Assembly (NCBI GenBank): GCA_903642215.1
Contig: CAHJWG010000012.1
Span: 81,867-145,866, forward strand
Source of the DNA: Sphingobacteriaceae bacterium
GTDB lineage: Bacteria; Bacteroidota; Bacteroidia; Sphingobacteriales; Sphingobacteriaceae
DNA length: 64,000 bases
Direction: 5' to 3'
A program made the translations under genes and the position numbers. The notes under the pieces are model-generated. The model was not told the DNA's origin. It worked only from the letters and a program-made list of their open reading frames with translations, and did not search any database. Numbering within the stretch: the first letter of the stretch is position 1; the number at the start of each line of letters is the position of its first letter. Below are positions 25,477 through 33,708 of the stretch, one piece after another.

Positions 25477-25818
25477 ATGAAAACCTTATTTTCAATGTTG
25501 TTTGTTTTGATTGCTTGTAAAAGTTATTCTCAAAGTTTGTATTCACTACCGGAACCATCAAAAGCAAAATATAGTGCGCAAGATTCGATAATCACTGATC
25601 GGAATAATAAAACTATTAATTTATATGGTGCTGTTGAATTTGCAATTGATGGACTGACTGTTAACGCTGATCAAGTATTTTTTGATCAAAAGAACCGTAG
25701 AATTATAGCAAAAGGATTAAACGGGTTTACATTTAATCAAAAAATTGAAGTTTTAAACAGTTTTAAAAATCGAACCTTAACATATACAATTGGTAACGAT
25801 ACTGTTTTTATTGAGTAA
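25477..25818 (+). CDS. Small secreted protein with an OstA/LptA-like core
   Basis: 113 residues from ATG at 25477; the TTG two codons earlier is rejected. KTLFSMLFVLIACKSYSQS looks like a Sec signal peptide. The mature part (TINLYGAVEFAIDGLTVNAD, QVFFDQKNRRIIAKGLNG) has the short beta-repeat pattern of OstA/LptA-like proteins, which handle lipopolysaccharide in the periplasm. At this length it would have only a few strands, so a role in LPS transport is speculative. It has its own terminator at 25847. Confidence 0.5.
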   Translation: MKTLFSMLFVLIACKSYSQSLYSLPEPSKAKYSAQDSIITDRNNKTINLYGAVEFAIDGLTVNADQVFFDQKNRRIIAKGLNGFTFNQKIEVLNSFKNRTLTYTIGNDTVFIE

Positions 25819-25846
25819 TAAATTGTTTGAATAATTTCAAATGTTA

Positions 25847-25876
25847 AAACCAGTTTGGCAACAAGCTGGTTTTTTT
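25847..25876 (+). terminator. Rho-independent terminator
   Basis: AACCAGTTTG - GCAA - CAAGCTGGTT stem (one G-T pair) followed by seven T residues. It follows the small secreted protein gene. Confidence 0.85.
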
Positions 25877-25929
25877 GTTGTCTGCAATTCTGATACTTAT
25901 TTTCATCAAAAATCTTTTAAATTTATTCC

Positions 25930-26160
25930 ATGCAAGTACAAATCGATATCAACTTTGATCAATTAGTAGAAATTGCTAAAAAGCTTCCGGAAACCCAATG
26001 GAACAAGTTGAAAGAAGAAGTTGAAAAAGAAGTTTTGGCTGAAAATAAACCAGATACAGAATTTATAAAATTGCTGTTATCAGGCCCAACTTTTAGCGAA
26101 GAGCAATCAGCAGAAATTGCTGATACACGAAAAGCAATTAATCAGTGGAGAACGAAGTAA
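25930..26160 (+). CDS. Antitoxin-like small protein without a visible toxin
   Basis: A 76-residue acidic, helical protein: MQVQIDINFDQLVEIAKKLP, ETQWNKLKEEVEKE, then LLLSGPTFSEEQSAEIADTR and KAINQWRTK. This layout is typical in Bacteroidota of the small gene preceding a PIN-domain (VapC) toxin. The next gene is an unrelated hydrolase on the opposite strand, so the toxin is absent. The call rests on overall pattern only. Confidence 0.5.
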   Translation: MQVQIDINFDQLVEIAKKLPETQWNKLKEEVEKEVLAENKPDTEFIKLLLSGPTFSEEQSAEIADTRKAINQWRTK

Positions 26161-26168
26161 TGTTGATT

Positions 26169-26195
26169 GATACTGTTTTTAACACCTAAAAATTA
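26169..26195 (+). repeat. Dispersed motif copy, GT variant
   Basis: GATACTGTTTTTAACACCTA then AAAATTA. It fills the 32-bp gap between two converging genes and touches the hydrolase stop codon. Confidence 0.75.
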
Positions 26196-27032
26196 CCCCT
26201 TCAAAAATCCCACAGAAACCTCGCAAACCTGCGCTAAACTTGCAGGCAAATTAGCTTCTAAGTATGGATGACCGGAGTTAAAAGTATGATTAGCTCCCGG
26301 TGCAACCACCAGATCGGATTTTGGTTGTTTGCGATTCAGTTCTAAAGCATGGCTGATGTTTACCGTTGGATCCTGATCACCATGAATGATGAGCCAGGGT
26401 TGCTTAATTTCTGCAGCTGACAATAAAATATTTAAACGTTTTTGATTGTGGTCCAGGTCATCCAGTAGCGTAGCTTTTACCGGCATTTGCTGGTTGGTGC
26501 GCGAGTTCGGGAAGAATTGTACGCCGCTCAACCGCCATTGCGCTTCGACAGTTTTGGGCCACAAATTATGGAAATCGGCCACGGAAGCCCAGGTAATCAG
26601 CTTTTCCACACGCGCATCTTCCGCTGTTTTAATGATGCTGATGCCGCCGCCCATGCTGTGGCCAATCAGCGATACTGTTTTTACCGGTGAAAAATTGGCA
26701 CCGCCGGCCGCAAAATCGATTACAGATTTTAAATCTTCCAGCTCGATGGAAAAGGTGTTATCGCTAAAAGCTTCCAGATTAACAAAATCCAGCGGATGAT
26801 CCGGCGTGGTACCGTTGTGCGAAAAGTTGAATTTTAAAAACCGGAAGCCGTTCTCCGCAAAATATTGGGCCACTAAGTTGTGTGTTCCCCAATCTTTAAA
26901 TCCTTTAAAACCATGTGTAAAAATGACTAACGGAGCCTGCTTGTCGCGGTTATCAAAAGTAAGATCAGCCAGCATGTTGCGGCCGTTTGCACCGGGAATT
27001 AAAAAGGTTTCCTGTTGGATGTATTCGTTCAT
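26193..27032 (-). CDS. Alpha/beta hydrolase (S9/dienelactone-type)
   Basis: A 279-residue hydrolase. FTHGFKGFKDWGTH is the oxyanion region, GHSMGGG holds the nucleophilic serine (near residue 126), and GDQDPTVN and GANHTF supply the acid and histidine. There is no signal peptide, so it is cytosolic. Substrates of this group are mostly unknown (esters or peptides). A motif copy with its tail (26671-26696) lies within the gene just before the nucleophile region, encoding VKTVSLI. It is flanked by convergent small genes and by the repeat block upstream. Confidence 0.85.
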   Translation of the reverse strand: MNEYIQQETFLIPGANGRNMLADLTFDNRDKQAPLVIFTHGFKGFKDWGTHNLVAQYFAENGFRFLKFNFSHNGTTPDHPLDFVNLEAFSDNTFSIELEDLKSVIDFAAGGANFSPVKTVSLIGHSMGGGISIIKTAEDARVEKLITWASVADFHNLWPKTVEAQWRLSGVQFFPNSRTNQQMPVKATLLDDLDHNQKRLNILLSAAEIKQPWLIIHGDQDPTVNISHALELNRKQPKSDLVVAPGANHTFNSGHPYLEANLPASLAQVCEVSVGFLKG

Positions 27033-27083
27033 GGCGGATGCTATTTTTACGGGTGTAAAAGTAGTGGATTTTGTTTTCGGCTG

Positions 27084-27110
27084 GAAGCTTCTTTTATCGG
27101 TATAAAATTA
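27084..27110 (+). repeat. Dispersed motif copy
   Basis: AAGCTTCTTTTATCGGTATA then AAATTAA, upstream of the hydrolase gene. Confidence 0.7.
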
Positions 27111-27123
27111 ATTGAGCGGGCTT

Positions 27124-27250
27124 TTCAGCCCTTGCTTTCGTTCTTTTTGCTTGAACAAAAAGAACCAAAAATTCAAGAAAGGACGAATCGCCTCCGGGCG
27201 TCCTTTCTGCCCAACGCACCTGGGTGGCTACCTTGCAGGCGGCTTTGTAG
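27124..27250 (+). repeat. Two-hairpin element, copy A
   Basis: Hairpin 1 (27140-27165) is GTTCTTTTTG-CTTGAA-CAAAAAGAAC. A conserved linker CAAAAATTCAAG follows. Hairpin 2 (27177-27207) has stem GAAAGGACG/CGTCCTTTC and loop AATCGCCTCCGGG. A tail CCCAACGCACCTGGGTGGCT then ACCTTGCA closes it. Confidence 0.75.
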
Positions 27251-27287
27251 AGTTTATAAAAATATGTTGTACAAGAAGTATGTTATT

Positions 27288-27372
27288 GCTTGTCATGCAG
27301 AACTTGTTTCGGCATCTCACAAGCAAATCAAATACTTTTCTGAGGGATCTTGAATCAAGTTCAAGATGACAA
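27288..27372. repeat. 85-bp imperfect palindrome (ILNLIQDP-type), copy 1
   Basis: GTCATGCAGAACTTGTTTCG then GCATCTC at one end, and GAGGGATCTTGAATCAAGTT then CAAGATGAC at the other. Related copies are at 35873, 63857 and 63974. Confidence 0.75.
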
Positions 27373-27396
27373 AATATAGATCGATCTGAAAATTTT

Positions 27397-27421
27397 TTAA
27401 AAAAGGTTGTAAAAGAAGTAA
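27397..27421 (-). repeat. Dispersed motif copy
   Basis: Read leftward: TTACTTCTTTTACAACCTTT then TTTAA. The tail is degenerate. It lies between the ILNLIQDP-type palindrome and element copy B. Confidence 0.55.
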
Positions 27422-27429
27422 GTACCCAC

Positions 27430-27560
27430 TATAAAGAACCGTTTGCAAGATAGCCACGCAGGTGTGCTGGGCTGCATTTCGCCCGGAGGCGATCCGAAAT
27501 GCTTGAATTTTTGGTTCTTTTGTTTCAAGACAAAAGAACAGAATCCAAGCAACCGCGGGT
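27430..27560 (-). repeat. Two-hairpin element, copy B (inverted)
   Basis: Read leftward: hairpin 1 (27539-27514) GTTCTTTTGT-CTTGAA-ACAAAAGAAC; linker CAAAAATTCAAG; hairpin 2 (27502-27474) stem GCATTTCG/CGAAATGC with loop GATCGCCTCCGGG; tail CCCAGCACACCTGCGTGGCT then ATCTTGCA. Stems differ from copy A but remain complementary. Confidence 0.75.
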
Positions 27561-27580
27561 TTGCTTGTAGTAAACAAGCC

Positions 27581-27606
27581 ATGCTTCTTTTATCAGTATA
27601 AAATTG
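27581..27606 (+). repeat. Dispersed motif copy
   Basis: ATGCTTCTTTTATCAGTATA then AAATTG, downstream of the DoxX-like gene. Confidence 0.75.
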
Positions 27607-27648
27607 ATGAAGATATCTCCCTTCTGAGGATATGACAATGCGAAGATT

Positions 27649-28023
27649 CTAATCTTTCCGGTGCCAGTACGCCCAGGCAATCAGCACCAATTGCAGCGGC
27701 AACCTGATCCAGGCAACCGTTTTACTCACCATAAAACTACCTAACTGAAATGGCGCAATTCGGATCATGTAGAAATGTACGACTGTAAACACGATCAGCA
27801 TTAAAATAATGCTGTAAGCAGCGTAGGTTCTGGTCGGTTTAAAAATTAACATCAACCCAAAAAAGATTTCAAAAAAGCCGGCGGTTAAATTTAAGATTTT
27901 TGGAAAAGGAAGATAAGGCGGAATCAGTTTTAGATAACCGGCCGGATGAACAAAATGATTAACGCCGGCAATTATATACAGGGCGATTAAAAAAATTAAA
28001 CTTATTTTTTTCAGGTTAAACAT
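27649..28023 (-). CDS. DoxX family membrane protein
   Basis: 124 residues from ATG at 28023. Four hydrophobic helices and the motif ALYIIAGVNHFVHPAGYLKLIPPYLP fit the DoxX/SURF4-like family. These small inner-membrane proteins are of mostly unknown function; some act in quinone or thiol redox. It is divergent from hemA, with a 160-bp region between them. Confidence 0.75.
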   Translation of the reverse strand: MFNLKKISLIFLIALYIIAGVNHFVHPAGYLKLIPPYLPFPKILNLTAGFFEIFFGLMLIFKPTRTYAAYSIILMLIVFTVVHFYMIRIAPFQLGSFMVSKTVAWIRLPLQLVLIAWAYWHRKD

Positions 28024-28154
28024 AAACAAGCATATTAATTATTGCAGTAAAATAGCATCAACACATTGTAAATTAAGGTTTTCTGTGTCAATTTAAACCC
28101 ATTCTAAATAAAGGTGTTTGACAAAGTGCTGACAGTTCGGCTACGCGCTGTTGT

Positions 28155-28162
28155 TACTTTTG
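28155..28162 (+). promoter_or_regulatory. -7 element for hemA
   Basis: TACTTTTG fits TAnnTTTG exactly and lies 20 bases before the TTG start of hemA. Because it is inside the upstream extension of the reading frame, it argues against the GTG at 28114 as start. Confidence 0.5.
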
Positions 28163-28182
28163 TTAGTCTTAGATCAGCAGCC

Positions 28183-29409
28183 TTGAAGTACTTAAAAGTT
28201 ATTGCCTTCACACATAAACAAATTGAACTAAAAGAACTGGGTAAACTGGTTATTTGTCAGGAAAATTTGACTGCCAAGCTGCAAGAGGCTAAAGTACACT
28301 TCCAGATACCCGAGATTTTTTACCTTGCTACCTGTAACCGTGTTGAGTTTATAATGGCTACTTCTATTGAAGTTAACAAAGAATTTGCGCGTGAGTTCAT
28401 CAACTTTATGAACATCGGCATTTATTCGCATTATTTAGAAAACTTTATTTCCGGTGCTTCCATTTACGAAGAAAAAGAAGCTTTAAATCATCTGTTGCGC
28501 ACTTCCTGTTCTATGGAAAGCTTGGTTGTTGGCGAGAAGGAAATTTTAGCGCAAATGCGCAAAGCTTATGAAAACTGCAGACAGGCAAATTTAACCGGCG
28601 ATTATTTACGTATGGTGATGAACCGCGTGGTTAAAGCTGCTAAAGAAGTTTATACCGATACCAATATTTCTCGTAACCCGATTTCGGTTGTTTCCCTTGC
28701 TTATCGTAAGTTAAAAGAATATGCATTAACGCCTAACGCCCGTATTTTAATTATCGGTGCCGGCGAAACCAATAAAAATATTTCCAAATATCTGCAAAAA
28801 CACAAGTATTCTAACTTTGCTGTTTTTAACCGTACAAAATCCAAAGCGATAGAATTAGCGACCGAATTAAACGGCAAAGCTTATGATCTGGCTGATTTGG
28901 TAAATTACAAAAAAGGTTTTGATGTGATGATTACGTGTACTTCTTCAATTGAGCCGATTATCACAGCAGAACTGTATAAAAGCCTGTTAAACGGCGAAAC
29001 CAATCGTAAAACAATTGTTGATCTGGCCGTGCCAAACGATGTGGCAGCAGAAGTTATCGAAGTTTTTCCGGTTAATTATATTGAAGTGCACACGTTGAAT
29101 GAACTTTCTAAAAGTAATTTGCAGGAACGTTATCAGGAGTTAATTCATGCGGAAAGAATTATAGAACAAAATATTGCCGAATTTATTCCGGTATTAAAAC
29201 AACGCCGTATCGAATTGGCAATGCGCGAAGTGCCGGAAAAAATAAAGGAAATCCGTAAGCGTGCAGTAGATTGTGTTTTTGCAGATGAAATCCAATTGCT
29301 GGATCATCAATCCCGCGAAGTGCTGGAAAAGATGCTGAATTACATGGAAAAAAAGTACATTAGCGTACCGATGCGTATGGCTAAAGAAATTATGTCCAGC
29401 GATAATTAA
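28183..29409 (+). CDS. hemA: Glutamyl-tRNA reductase
   Basis: About 408 residues beginning at TTG 28183 (product KYLKVIAFTHKQIELKELGK), which is where homologous proteins begin. The frame is open further upstream to a GTG, but that stretch holds the promoter element and does not resemble HemA. TCNRVEF carries the catalytic cysteine, MESLVVGEKEIL and QMRKAY follow, and the NADPH domain has ILIIGAGETNKNI. HemA reduces glutamyl-tRNA to glutamate-1-semialdehyde, the first committed step of C5-pathway tetrapyrrole synthesis. It opens a rightward haem gene cluster. Confidence 0.92.
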   Translation: MKYLKVIAFTHKQIELKELGKLVICQENLTAKLQEAKVHFQIPEIFYLATCNRVEFIMATSIEVNKEFAREFINFMNIGIYSHYLENFISGASIYEEKEALNHLLRTSCSMESLVVGEKEILAQMRKAYENCRQANLTGDYLRMVMNRVVKAAKEVYTDTNISRNPISVVSLAYRKLKEYALTPNARILIIGAGETNKNISKYLQKHKYSNFAVFNRTKSKAIELATELNGKAYDLADLVNYKKGFDVMITCTSSIEPIITAELYKSLLNGETNRKTIVDLAVPNDVAAEVIEVFPVNYIEVHTLNELSKSNLQERYQELIHAERIIEQNIAEFIPVLKQRRIELAMREVPEKIKEIRKRAVDCVFADEIQLLDHQSREVLEKMLNYMEKKYISVPMRMAKEIMSSDN

Positions 29410-29421
29410 TACAAATTTGCT

Positions 29422-29447
29422 GATACTTCTTTTATCGTCAGGAAAAT
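29422..29447 (+). repeat. Dispersed motif copy
   Basis: GATACTTCTTTTATCGTCAG then GAAAAT, 12 bases after the hemA stop. Confidence 0.75.
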
Positions 29448-29489
29448 TCCATTTCTGTAGATATATCCTGCTAATTTTTTGTAAAAATC

Positions 29490-29497
29490 TAACTTTG
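29490..29497 (+). promoter_or_regulatory. Possible -7 element for hemCD
   Basis: TAACTTTG fits TAnnTTTG and lies 23 bases before the TTG start. No clear -33 TTTG is seen at the normal distance. Confidence 0.4.
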
Positions 29498-29520
29498 AGC
29501 TGAAATCAAAAAGCAAAACC

Positions 29521-31101
29521 TTGAACAGAAAAATTACCATAGGAACACGTGGCAGTGATTTGGCCTTATGGCAAGCTAATTTTGTAAAAGATCGTTTGGC
29601 CGAAATTAACGTTCTGGCGGAGTTAAAAATTATAAAAACCCAAGGCGATCGTATTTTAAATCTCAGTTTTGATAAACTGGAAGGAAAAGGTTTTTTTACC
29701 AAGGAACTGGAAGAAGAATTGCTGGCCGGCACAATTGATCTGGCCGTACATTCACACAAAGATTTACCGACTGAAAATCCACCCGGATTAATTATTGCAG
29801 CCGTTTCTGAACGGGAAGATCCTTCAGAATATTTACTAATGCTGAAAGATTGTGTTGATTTTAAACAAAAATACGCTGTAAAATATGGTGCTTTGGTAGG
29901 CACCTCATCCAACAGACGTAAAGCGCAGTTATTGGCTGTACGCCCGGATTTGGAAATTGCAGAATTACGCGGCAATGTACCAACGCGTATCAATAAACTC
30001 CGGCACGAAGAATACGATGCGATTATGCTTGCCAAAGCCGGGATTGTGCGTTTAGGTTTGGATATGAGTGAGTTTTACGTCGAAGAAATCGGCCCGACAG
30101 AGTTTATTCCTGCGCCCGCGCAAGGCGTACTTGCCATTCAAATCCGTGAAAATGACCGAGAATTTTATGATTTGCTGCAAAATTTAAATCACTCCGGAGT
30201 TGCCGAAGCTTTAGCAGTAGAACGCAAAGTGCTGCGCTTGTTTGGCGGCGGCTGCCATTTGCCTTTAGGTTGTTATTGCCGCAAAGAAGATGGTTTATTT
30301 CAGGTTTTTACTTCTAAATCGAAAGAGGATGAGAAAGTGCCTGATCGTTATTTTACAGAAGCAACAACTACTGCAGATTTGGCTGAACAGGTAGTTTCAA
30401 AATTTACTGATGACCGAAAGTTCCCGGCTAATGTTTTTATATCGAGAGATTTATCGGCTCAAAGTTATTTCCGTAAAGCTGTTGAAAAGCACGGCATAGC
30501 GATAGAAGCGCGGTCTTTGATACGCACGGTTCCGATCATTACAAAACTCGATCCTTATATTTTACGAAACTTAGACTGGATATTTTTTACCAGTAAAAAC
30601 GGTGTAGAATATTTTTTCAATTTGCAGCCGCAGCTTCCAAAAAAAGTAAAATTTGGCGTAATGGGCGGCGGTTCGGAACATGCTTTACGTTCTTTCGGTT
30701 TCCGGGCAGATTATACGGGAGAAAGTGGCGACAGCGCAGATGTGGGTACCGAATTTGCAAAACTGGCAAACGGTACTACAATTTTGTTTCCGGCGGCAGA
30801 AGATCCGATGCGCAGCATTCATCAGGCTTTATCGGCAGATACCAAAATAATTGATTTGCCGGTTTACGAAACTGTTTTGGAGGAAAACGCAGAAGCATCA
30901 GCCGCAGAAGTGTTGATTTTTACCAGTCCATCCAATGTAGAAGCTTATTTTACAGATAATTTACTGGATGTTGGCCAGCAGATAATTGCGATTGGTAAAT
31001 CCACCGGAAAAAAATTAGACGAAATCGGTGTAAAGTACCACTTGCCTTTTTCGCCGGATGAAGTTGGTTTGGCAGAAGCCGTGTTTGGGTTAAGCTATTA
31101 G
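29521..31101 (+). CDS. hemCD: Fused hydroxymethylbilane synthase - uroporphyrinogen-III synthase
   Basis: A 526-residue bifunctional protein. Residues 1 to about 300 are porphobilinogen deaminase: IGTRGSDLALWQANFV, HSHKDLPTE, SNRRKAQLLAVRPDL, RGNVPTRI, and the dipyrromethane-cofactor cysteine in GGGCHLPLG (C245). Residues about 305-526 are uroporphyrinogen-III synthase (IFFTSKNGVEYFF, TTILFPAAEDPMRS, LPVYETV, LIFTSPSNVEAYF, IAIGKSTGKKL). Together they convert four porphobilinogens to uroporphyrinogen III. The frame begins with TTG and I see no alternative ATG near the expected N-terminus. Confidence 0.92.
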   Translation: MNRKITIGTRGSDLALWQANFVKDRLAEINVLAELKIIKTQGDRILNLSFDKLEGKGFFTKELEEELLAGTIDLAVHSHKDLPTENPPGLIIAAVSEREDPSEYLLMLKDCVDFKQKYAVKYGALVGTSSNRRKAQLLAVRPDLEIAELRGNVPTRINKLRHEEYDAIMLAKAGIVRLGLDMSEFYVEEIGPTEFIPAPAQGVLAIQIRENDREFYDLLQNLNHSGVAEALAVERKVLRLFGGGCHLPLGCYCRKEDGLFQVFTSKSKEDEKVPDRYFTEATTTADLAEQVVSKFTDDRKFPANVFISRDLSAQSYFRKAVEKHGIAIEARSLIRTVPIITKLDPYILRNLDWIFFTSKNGVEYFFNLQPQLPKKVKFGVMGGGSEHALRSFGFRADYTGESGDSADVGTEFAKLANGTTILFPAAEDPMRSIHQALSADTKIIDLPVYETVLEENAEASAAEVLIFTSPSNVEAYFTDNLLDVGQQIIAIGKSTGKKLDEIGVKYHLPFSPDEVGLAEAVFGLSY

Positions 31102-31226
31102 CGGAGAGCTATCAGCTTTCGGCAATCAGCCCAAAACCAAACAAATTAATAAAAATAAAAAAACAAAAAGGTAAACGCTATGCAAAAGCTGATATCTGAT
31201 TGCTGACAACCGAAAGCTCAAGAAAA
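31102..31226. repeat. Word palindrome between hemCD and hemB
   Basis: AGCTATCAGCTTTCGGCAAT then CAGC on the left, and GCTGATATCTGATTGCTGAC then AACCGAAAGCT on the right. The arms pair imperfectly around an A-rich centre. A related word (TTTTCGGCAATTAG) recurs after hemB at 32200. Confidence 0.65.
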
Positions 31227-32198
31227 ATGCTTCAAAGACCAAGAAGAAACCGGAAATCTGAAGTGATCCGGCAGATGGTGCAGGAAACGGTTTTACAGCC
31301 GGCAAACTTAATTTTCCCGCTGTTTATTGTGGATGGAAATGCGCAGAAAACAGAAGTAAATTCTATGCCCGGTATTTTTAGACATTCTATCGATAATTTG
31401 CTGCGCGAAGTAGAAAGCTGCGCGAAGCTTGGCTTAAAAGCATTTGATCTGTTCCCTAACATCGAGGAAGCTTTAAAGGATAAATATGCTACAGAAAGTT
31501 ACCGCGAAAACAGCTTGTATTTAAGGGCGATAAAAGAAGTAAAGCAAAACTTCCCGGAAGTTTGTATCGTTACGGACGTTGCAATGGACCCGTACAGTTC
31601 TGACGGGCATGACGGAATTGTAGAAAACGGCGAAATTTTAAATGACGAAACGCTGGAAGTTTTAGGCAAAATGGCTTTGGCGCACGCACATGCCGGCGCG
31701 GATATTATTGCGCCCTCAGATATGATGGACGCCCGCGTGGGTTACATTCGTAAAGTGCTGGATGATAATAAGTTTACCAATGTTTCCATCATGTCATACG
31801 CGGCAAAATATGCAAGTGCATTTTACGGCCCGTTTCGCGATGCGTTAAAATCAGCCCCAAAACATGGTGATAAAAAAAGCTACCAAATGAATCCGGCAAA
31901 CCAACGCGAAGCTTTGATTGAAGCAAGAATGGACGAAGAGGAAGGTGCAGATTTTTTAATGGTAAAACCAGCATTGCCTTATCTGGATGTGATTAAATTG
32001 CTGCACGATCATTCTGATTTGCCAATTGCAGCTTATAATGTGAGCGGAGAATATGCGATGATTAAAGCAGCAGTACAAAAAGGCTGGCTGGAAGAGCGGC
32101 GTTCTGTTATGGAAGTTTTATTGGGAATCCGCCGAGCGGGTGCAACTTCTATTTTAACTTATCATGCCAAAGAAGTGCTTGAAAATGGCTGGTTATAA
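31227..32198 (+). CDS. hemB: Porphobilinogen synthase (delta-aminolevulinate dehydratase)
   Basis: About 323 residues from ATG 31227; an in-frame TTG nine codons upstream lies in the repeat and is rejected. Signature regions: LQRPRRNRKSEVIRQMVQET, DVAMDPYSSDGHDGIV (zinc-poor, aspartate/serine-type metal region), SYAAKYASAFYGPFRDA with the active-site lysine, and FLMVKPALPYLDVI with the Schiff-base lysine. It condenses two aminolevulinates to porphobilinogen. It sits between hemCD and hemL in the haem cluster. Confidence 0.92.
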   Translation: MLQRPRRNRKSEVIRQMVQETVLQPANLIFPLFIVDGNAQKTEVNSMPGIFRHSIDNLLREVESCAKLGLKAFDLFPNIEEALKDKYATESYRENSLYLRAIKEVKQNFPEVCIVTDVAMDPYSSDGHDGIVENGEILNDETLEVLGKMALAHAHAGADIIAPSDMMDARVGYIRKVLDDNKFTNVSIMSYAAKYASAFYGPFRDALKSAPKHGDKKSYQMNPANQREALIEARMDEEEGADFLMVKPALPYLDVIKLLHDHSDLPIAAYNVSGEYAMIKAAVQKGWLEERRSVMEVLLGIRRAGATSILTYHAKEVLENGWL

Positions 32199-32281
32199 TA
32201 GTTTTCGGCAATTAGTTTTTAGCAAACAGCAAAACAGCTTAAACTGACAACTCAGAACTAAAAACTCACAAAGAAAAAAAC
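32199..32281. repeat. Word-type spacer between hemB and hemL
   Basis: TTTTCGGCAATTAGTTTTTA then GCAAACAGC, followed by words such as ACAACTCAGAACTAAAAACT. It resembles the 31102-31226 spacer. Confidence 0.5.
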
Positions 32282-33658
32282 ATGTTTGATTCAATAAAGA
32301 AAAGATTTACAGCTGTAGAAACAGAAGAATTAGCGGCACATCCTGCTGGTAAAGCAGATATCAGCCGGGAGAAATCTGCCGAATTATATGCAAAGGCAAA
32401 AACTTATTTTCCTGGCGGTGTTAACTCGCCGGTTCGGGCTTTTAAATCGGTTTATGGCACGCCGCTGTTTATCCAAAAAGGCGACGGCTGCCACATTTGG
32501 GACGCAGACGGCAATCAGTTTATTGATTTTTGCTGTTCCTGGGGGCCGCTAATCCTTGGTCATAATAACCCGAAAGTACGCGAAAAAGTAACCGAAACCA
32601 TACAAAACGGCATGTCTTTCGGCGCGCCGACAGCTTTGGAAAACGAACTGGCCGAGTTAATTTTAAAGCATAATAAATATCTGCAAAAACTGCGTTTCGT
32701 AAGTTCCGGCACAGAAGCGGTTATGTCGGCCATTCGTTTGGCGCGCGGTTACACCAAACGCGATAAAATTTTAAAGTTTGAAGGCTGTTATCACGGCCAC
32801 GTAGATTCTTTGCTGGTAAAAGCAGGTTCCGGCCTGGTTACTTTTGGCGAAACTTCCTCCGCCGGTATTCCAAAATCTTTTGCTGATGAAACGATTGTAG
32901 TTCCGCTAAATGATCGGGAAGCTTTGAAATTAGCTTTCGAGGAATTTAAGGATCAGATTGCGGCAGTAATTATCGAACCCGTTCCGGCAAATAATGGTTT
33001 GTTGTTGCAGGAAAAAGAATTTTTACAGTTCCTCCGCGAAATTTGTACGGTAAACAAAGCATTGCTCATATTTGATGAAGTAATCTCCGGTTTTCGTTTA
33101 GGTTTTGAAGGTGCTGCCGGCTACTATCAGATTTCGCCGGATATGGTAACTTACGGCAAAATTATCGGCGGCGGCCTGCCGGTTGGCGCGTATGGTGCTT
33201 CGGCAGAAATTATGTCGAATATTTCTCCGGAGGGAACTGTTTATCAGGCTGGTACATTATCCGGAAATCCGGTTGCCATGTCGGCCGGGATTGCACAATT
33301 AAGCGAACTCGCCAAAAGTGGTTTTTACAAAGAACTGAATGCCAAAGCAGCAGAATTTGCAGATTCCATTCAGCGTTATGCTATGGCAAAAAGCTATAAA
33401 CTGAAAGTTTTCCATATCGGTTCTATTTTCTGGTTTGCTTTTACGGATAAAGAAAGTATCAAAAGAGCAGATGAAATTGATCCGGCAAGTATGGAAAAAT
33501 TTAAAATATTTCATCGGGAATTGTTAAACCGCGGCGTTTATATCGGCCCGTCAGGTTACGAAGTGGGATTTATTTCTTCGGCACATACAAAAATTGATCT
33601 GGAGAAAGCAAAACGTACGATATTTGAAAGCTTGGATTTTGTGTTCCGGAGTAAATAA
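32282..33658 (+). CDS. hemL: Glutamate-1-semialdehyde 2,1-aminomutase
   Basis: A 458-residue PLP enzyme that isomerises glutamate-1-semialdehyde to 5-aminolevulinate. The core starts at about residue 28 (ISREKSAELYAKAKTYFPGG then VNSPVRAF). The preceding 27 residues (FDSIKKRFTAVETEELAAHP...) are an extension not usual in the family, with no alternative start codon at the core. Visible are SSGTEAVMSAIRLARGYT, CYHGHVD, LIFDEVISGFR and the PLP lysine in TYGKIIGGG (K293). It follows hemB with 83 bp of word repeat between. Confidence 0.92.
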   Translation: MFDSIKKRFTAVETEELAAHPAGKADISREKSAELYAKAKTYFPGGVNSPVRAFKSVYGTPLFIQKGDGCHIWDADGNQFIDFCCSWGPLILGHNNPKVREKVTETIQNGMSFGAPTALENELAELILKHNKYLQKLRFVSSGTEAVMSAIRLARGYTKRDKILKFEGCYHGHVDSLLVKAGSGLVTFGETSSAGIPKSFADETIVVPLNDREALKLAFEEFKDQIAAVIIEPVPANNGLLLQEKEFLQFLREICTVNKALLIFDEVISGFRLGFEGAAGYYQISPDMVTYGKIIGGGLPVGAYGASAEIMSNISPEGTVYQAGTLSGNPVAMSAGIAQLSELAKSGFYKELNAKAAEFADSIQRYAMAKSYKLKVFHIGSIFWFAFTDKESIKRADEIDPASMEKFKIFHRELLNRGVYIGPSGYEVGFISSAHTKIDLEKAKRTIFESLDFVFRSK

Positions 33659-33661
33659 TGC

Positions 33662-33686
33662 GATGCTTCTTTTATCAATAAAAATA
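33662..33686 (+). repeat. Dispersed motif copy
   Basis: GATGCTTCTTTTATCAATAA then AAATA, four bases after the hemL stop codon. Confidence 0.75.
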
Positions 33687-33708
33687 ATAACTGCTAAAAT
33701 TAAAAATT

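Larger units (their letters stand above)
27033..27648. other. 616-bp repeat block without genes
   Basis: Contains three dispersed motifs, two inverted copies of a two-hairpin element and one 85-bp imperfect palindrome. ORF-like stretches here are translations of repeats (for example VILNLIQDP), not genes. Confidence 0.75.

Noticed and set aside
27317..27577. ORF-length frame ending in VILNLIQDP...
   Set aside because: It crosses two separate repeat elements and has no start region or family resemblance. It is a repeat translation.
28114..28182. GTG start giving HemA 23 extra residues
   Set aside because: The stretch contains an exact TAnnTTTG element and does not resemble HemA N-termini.
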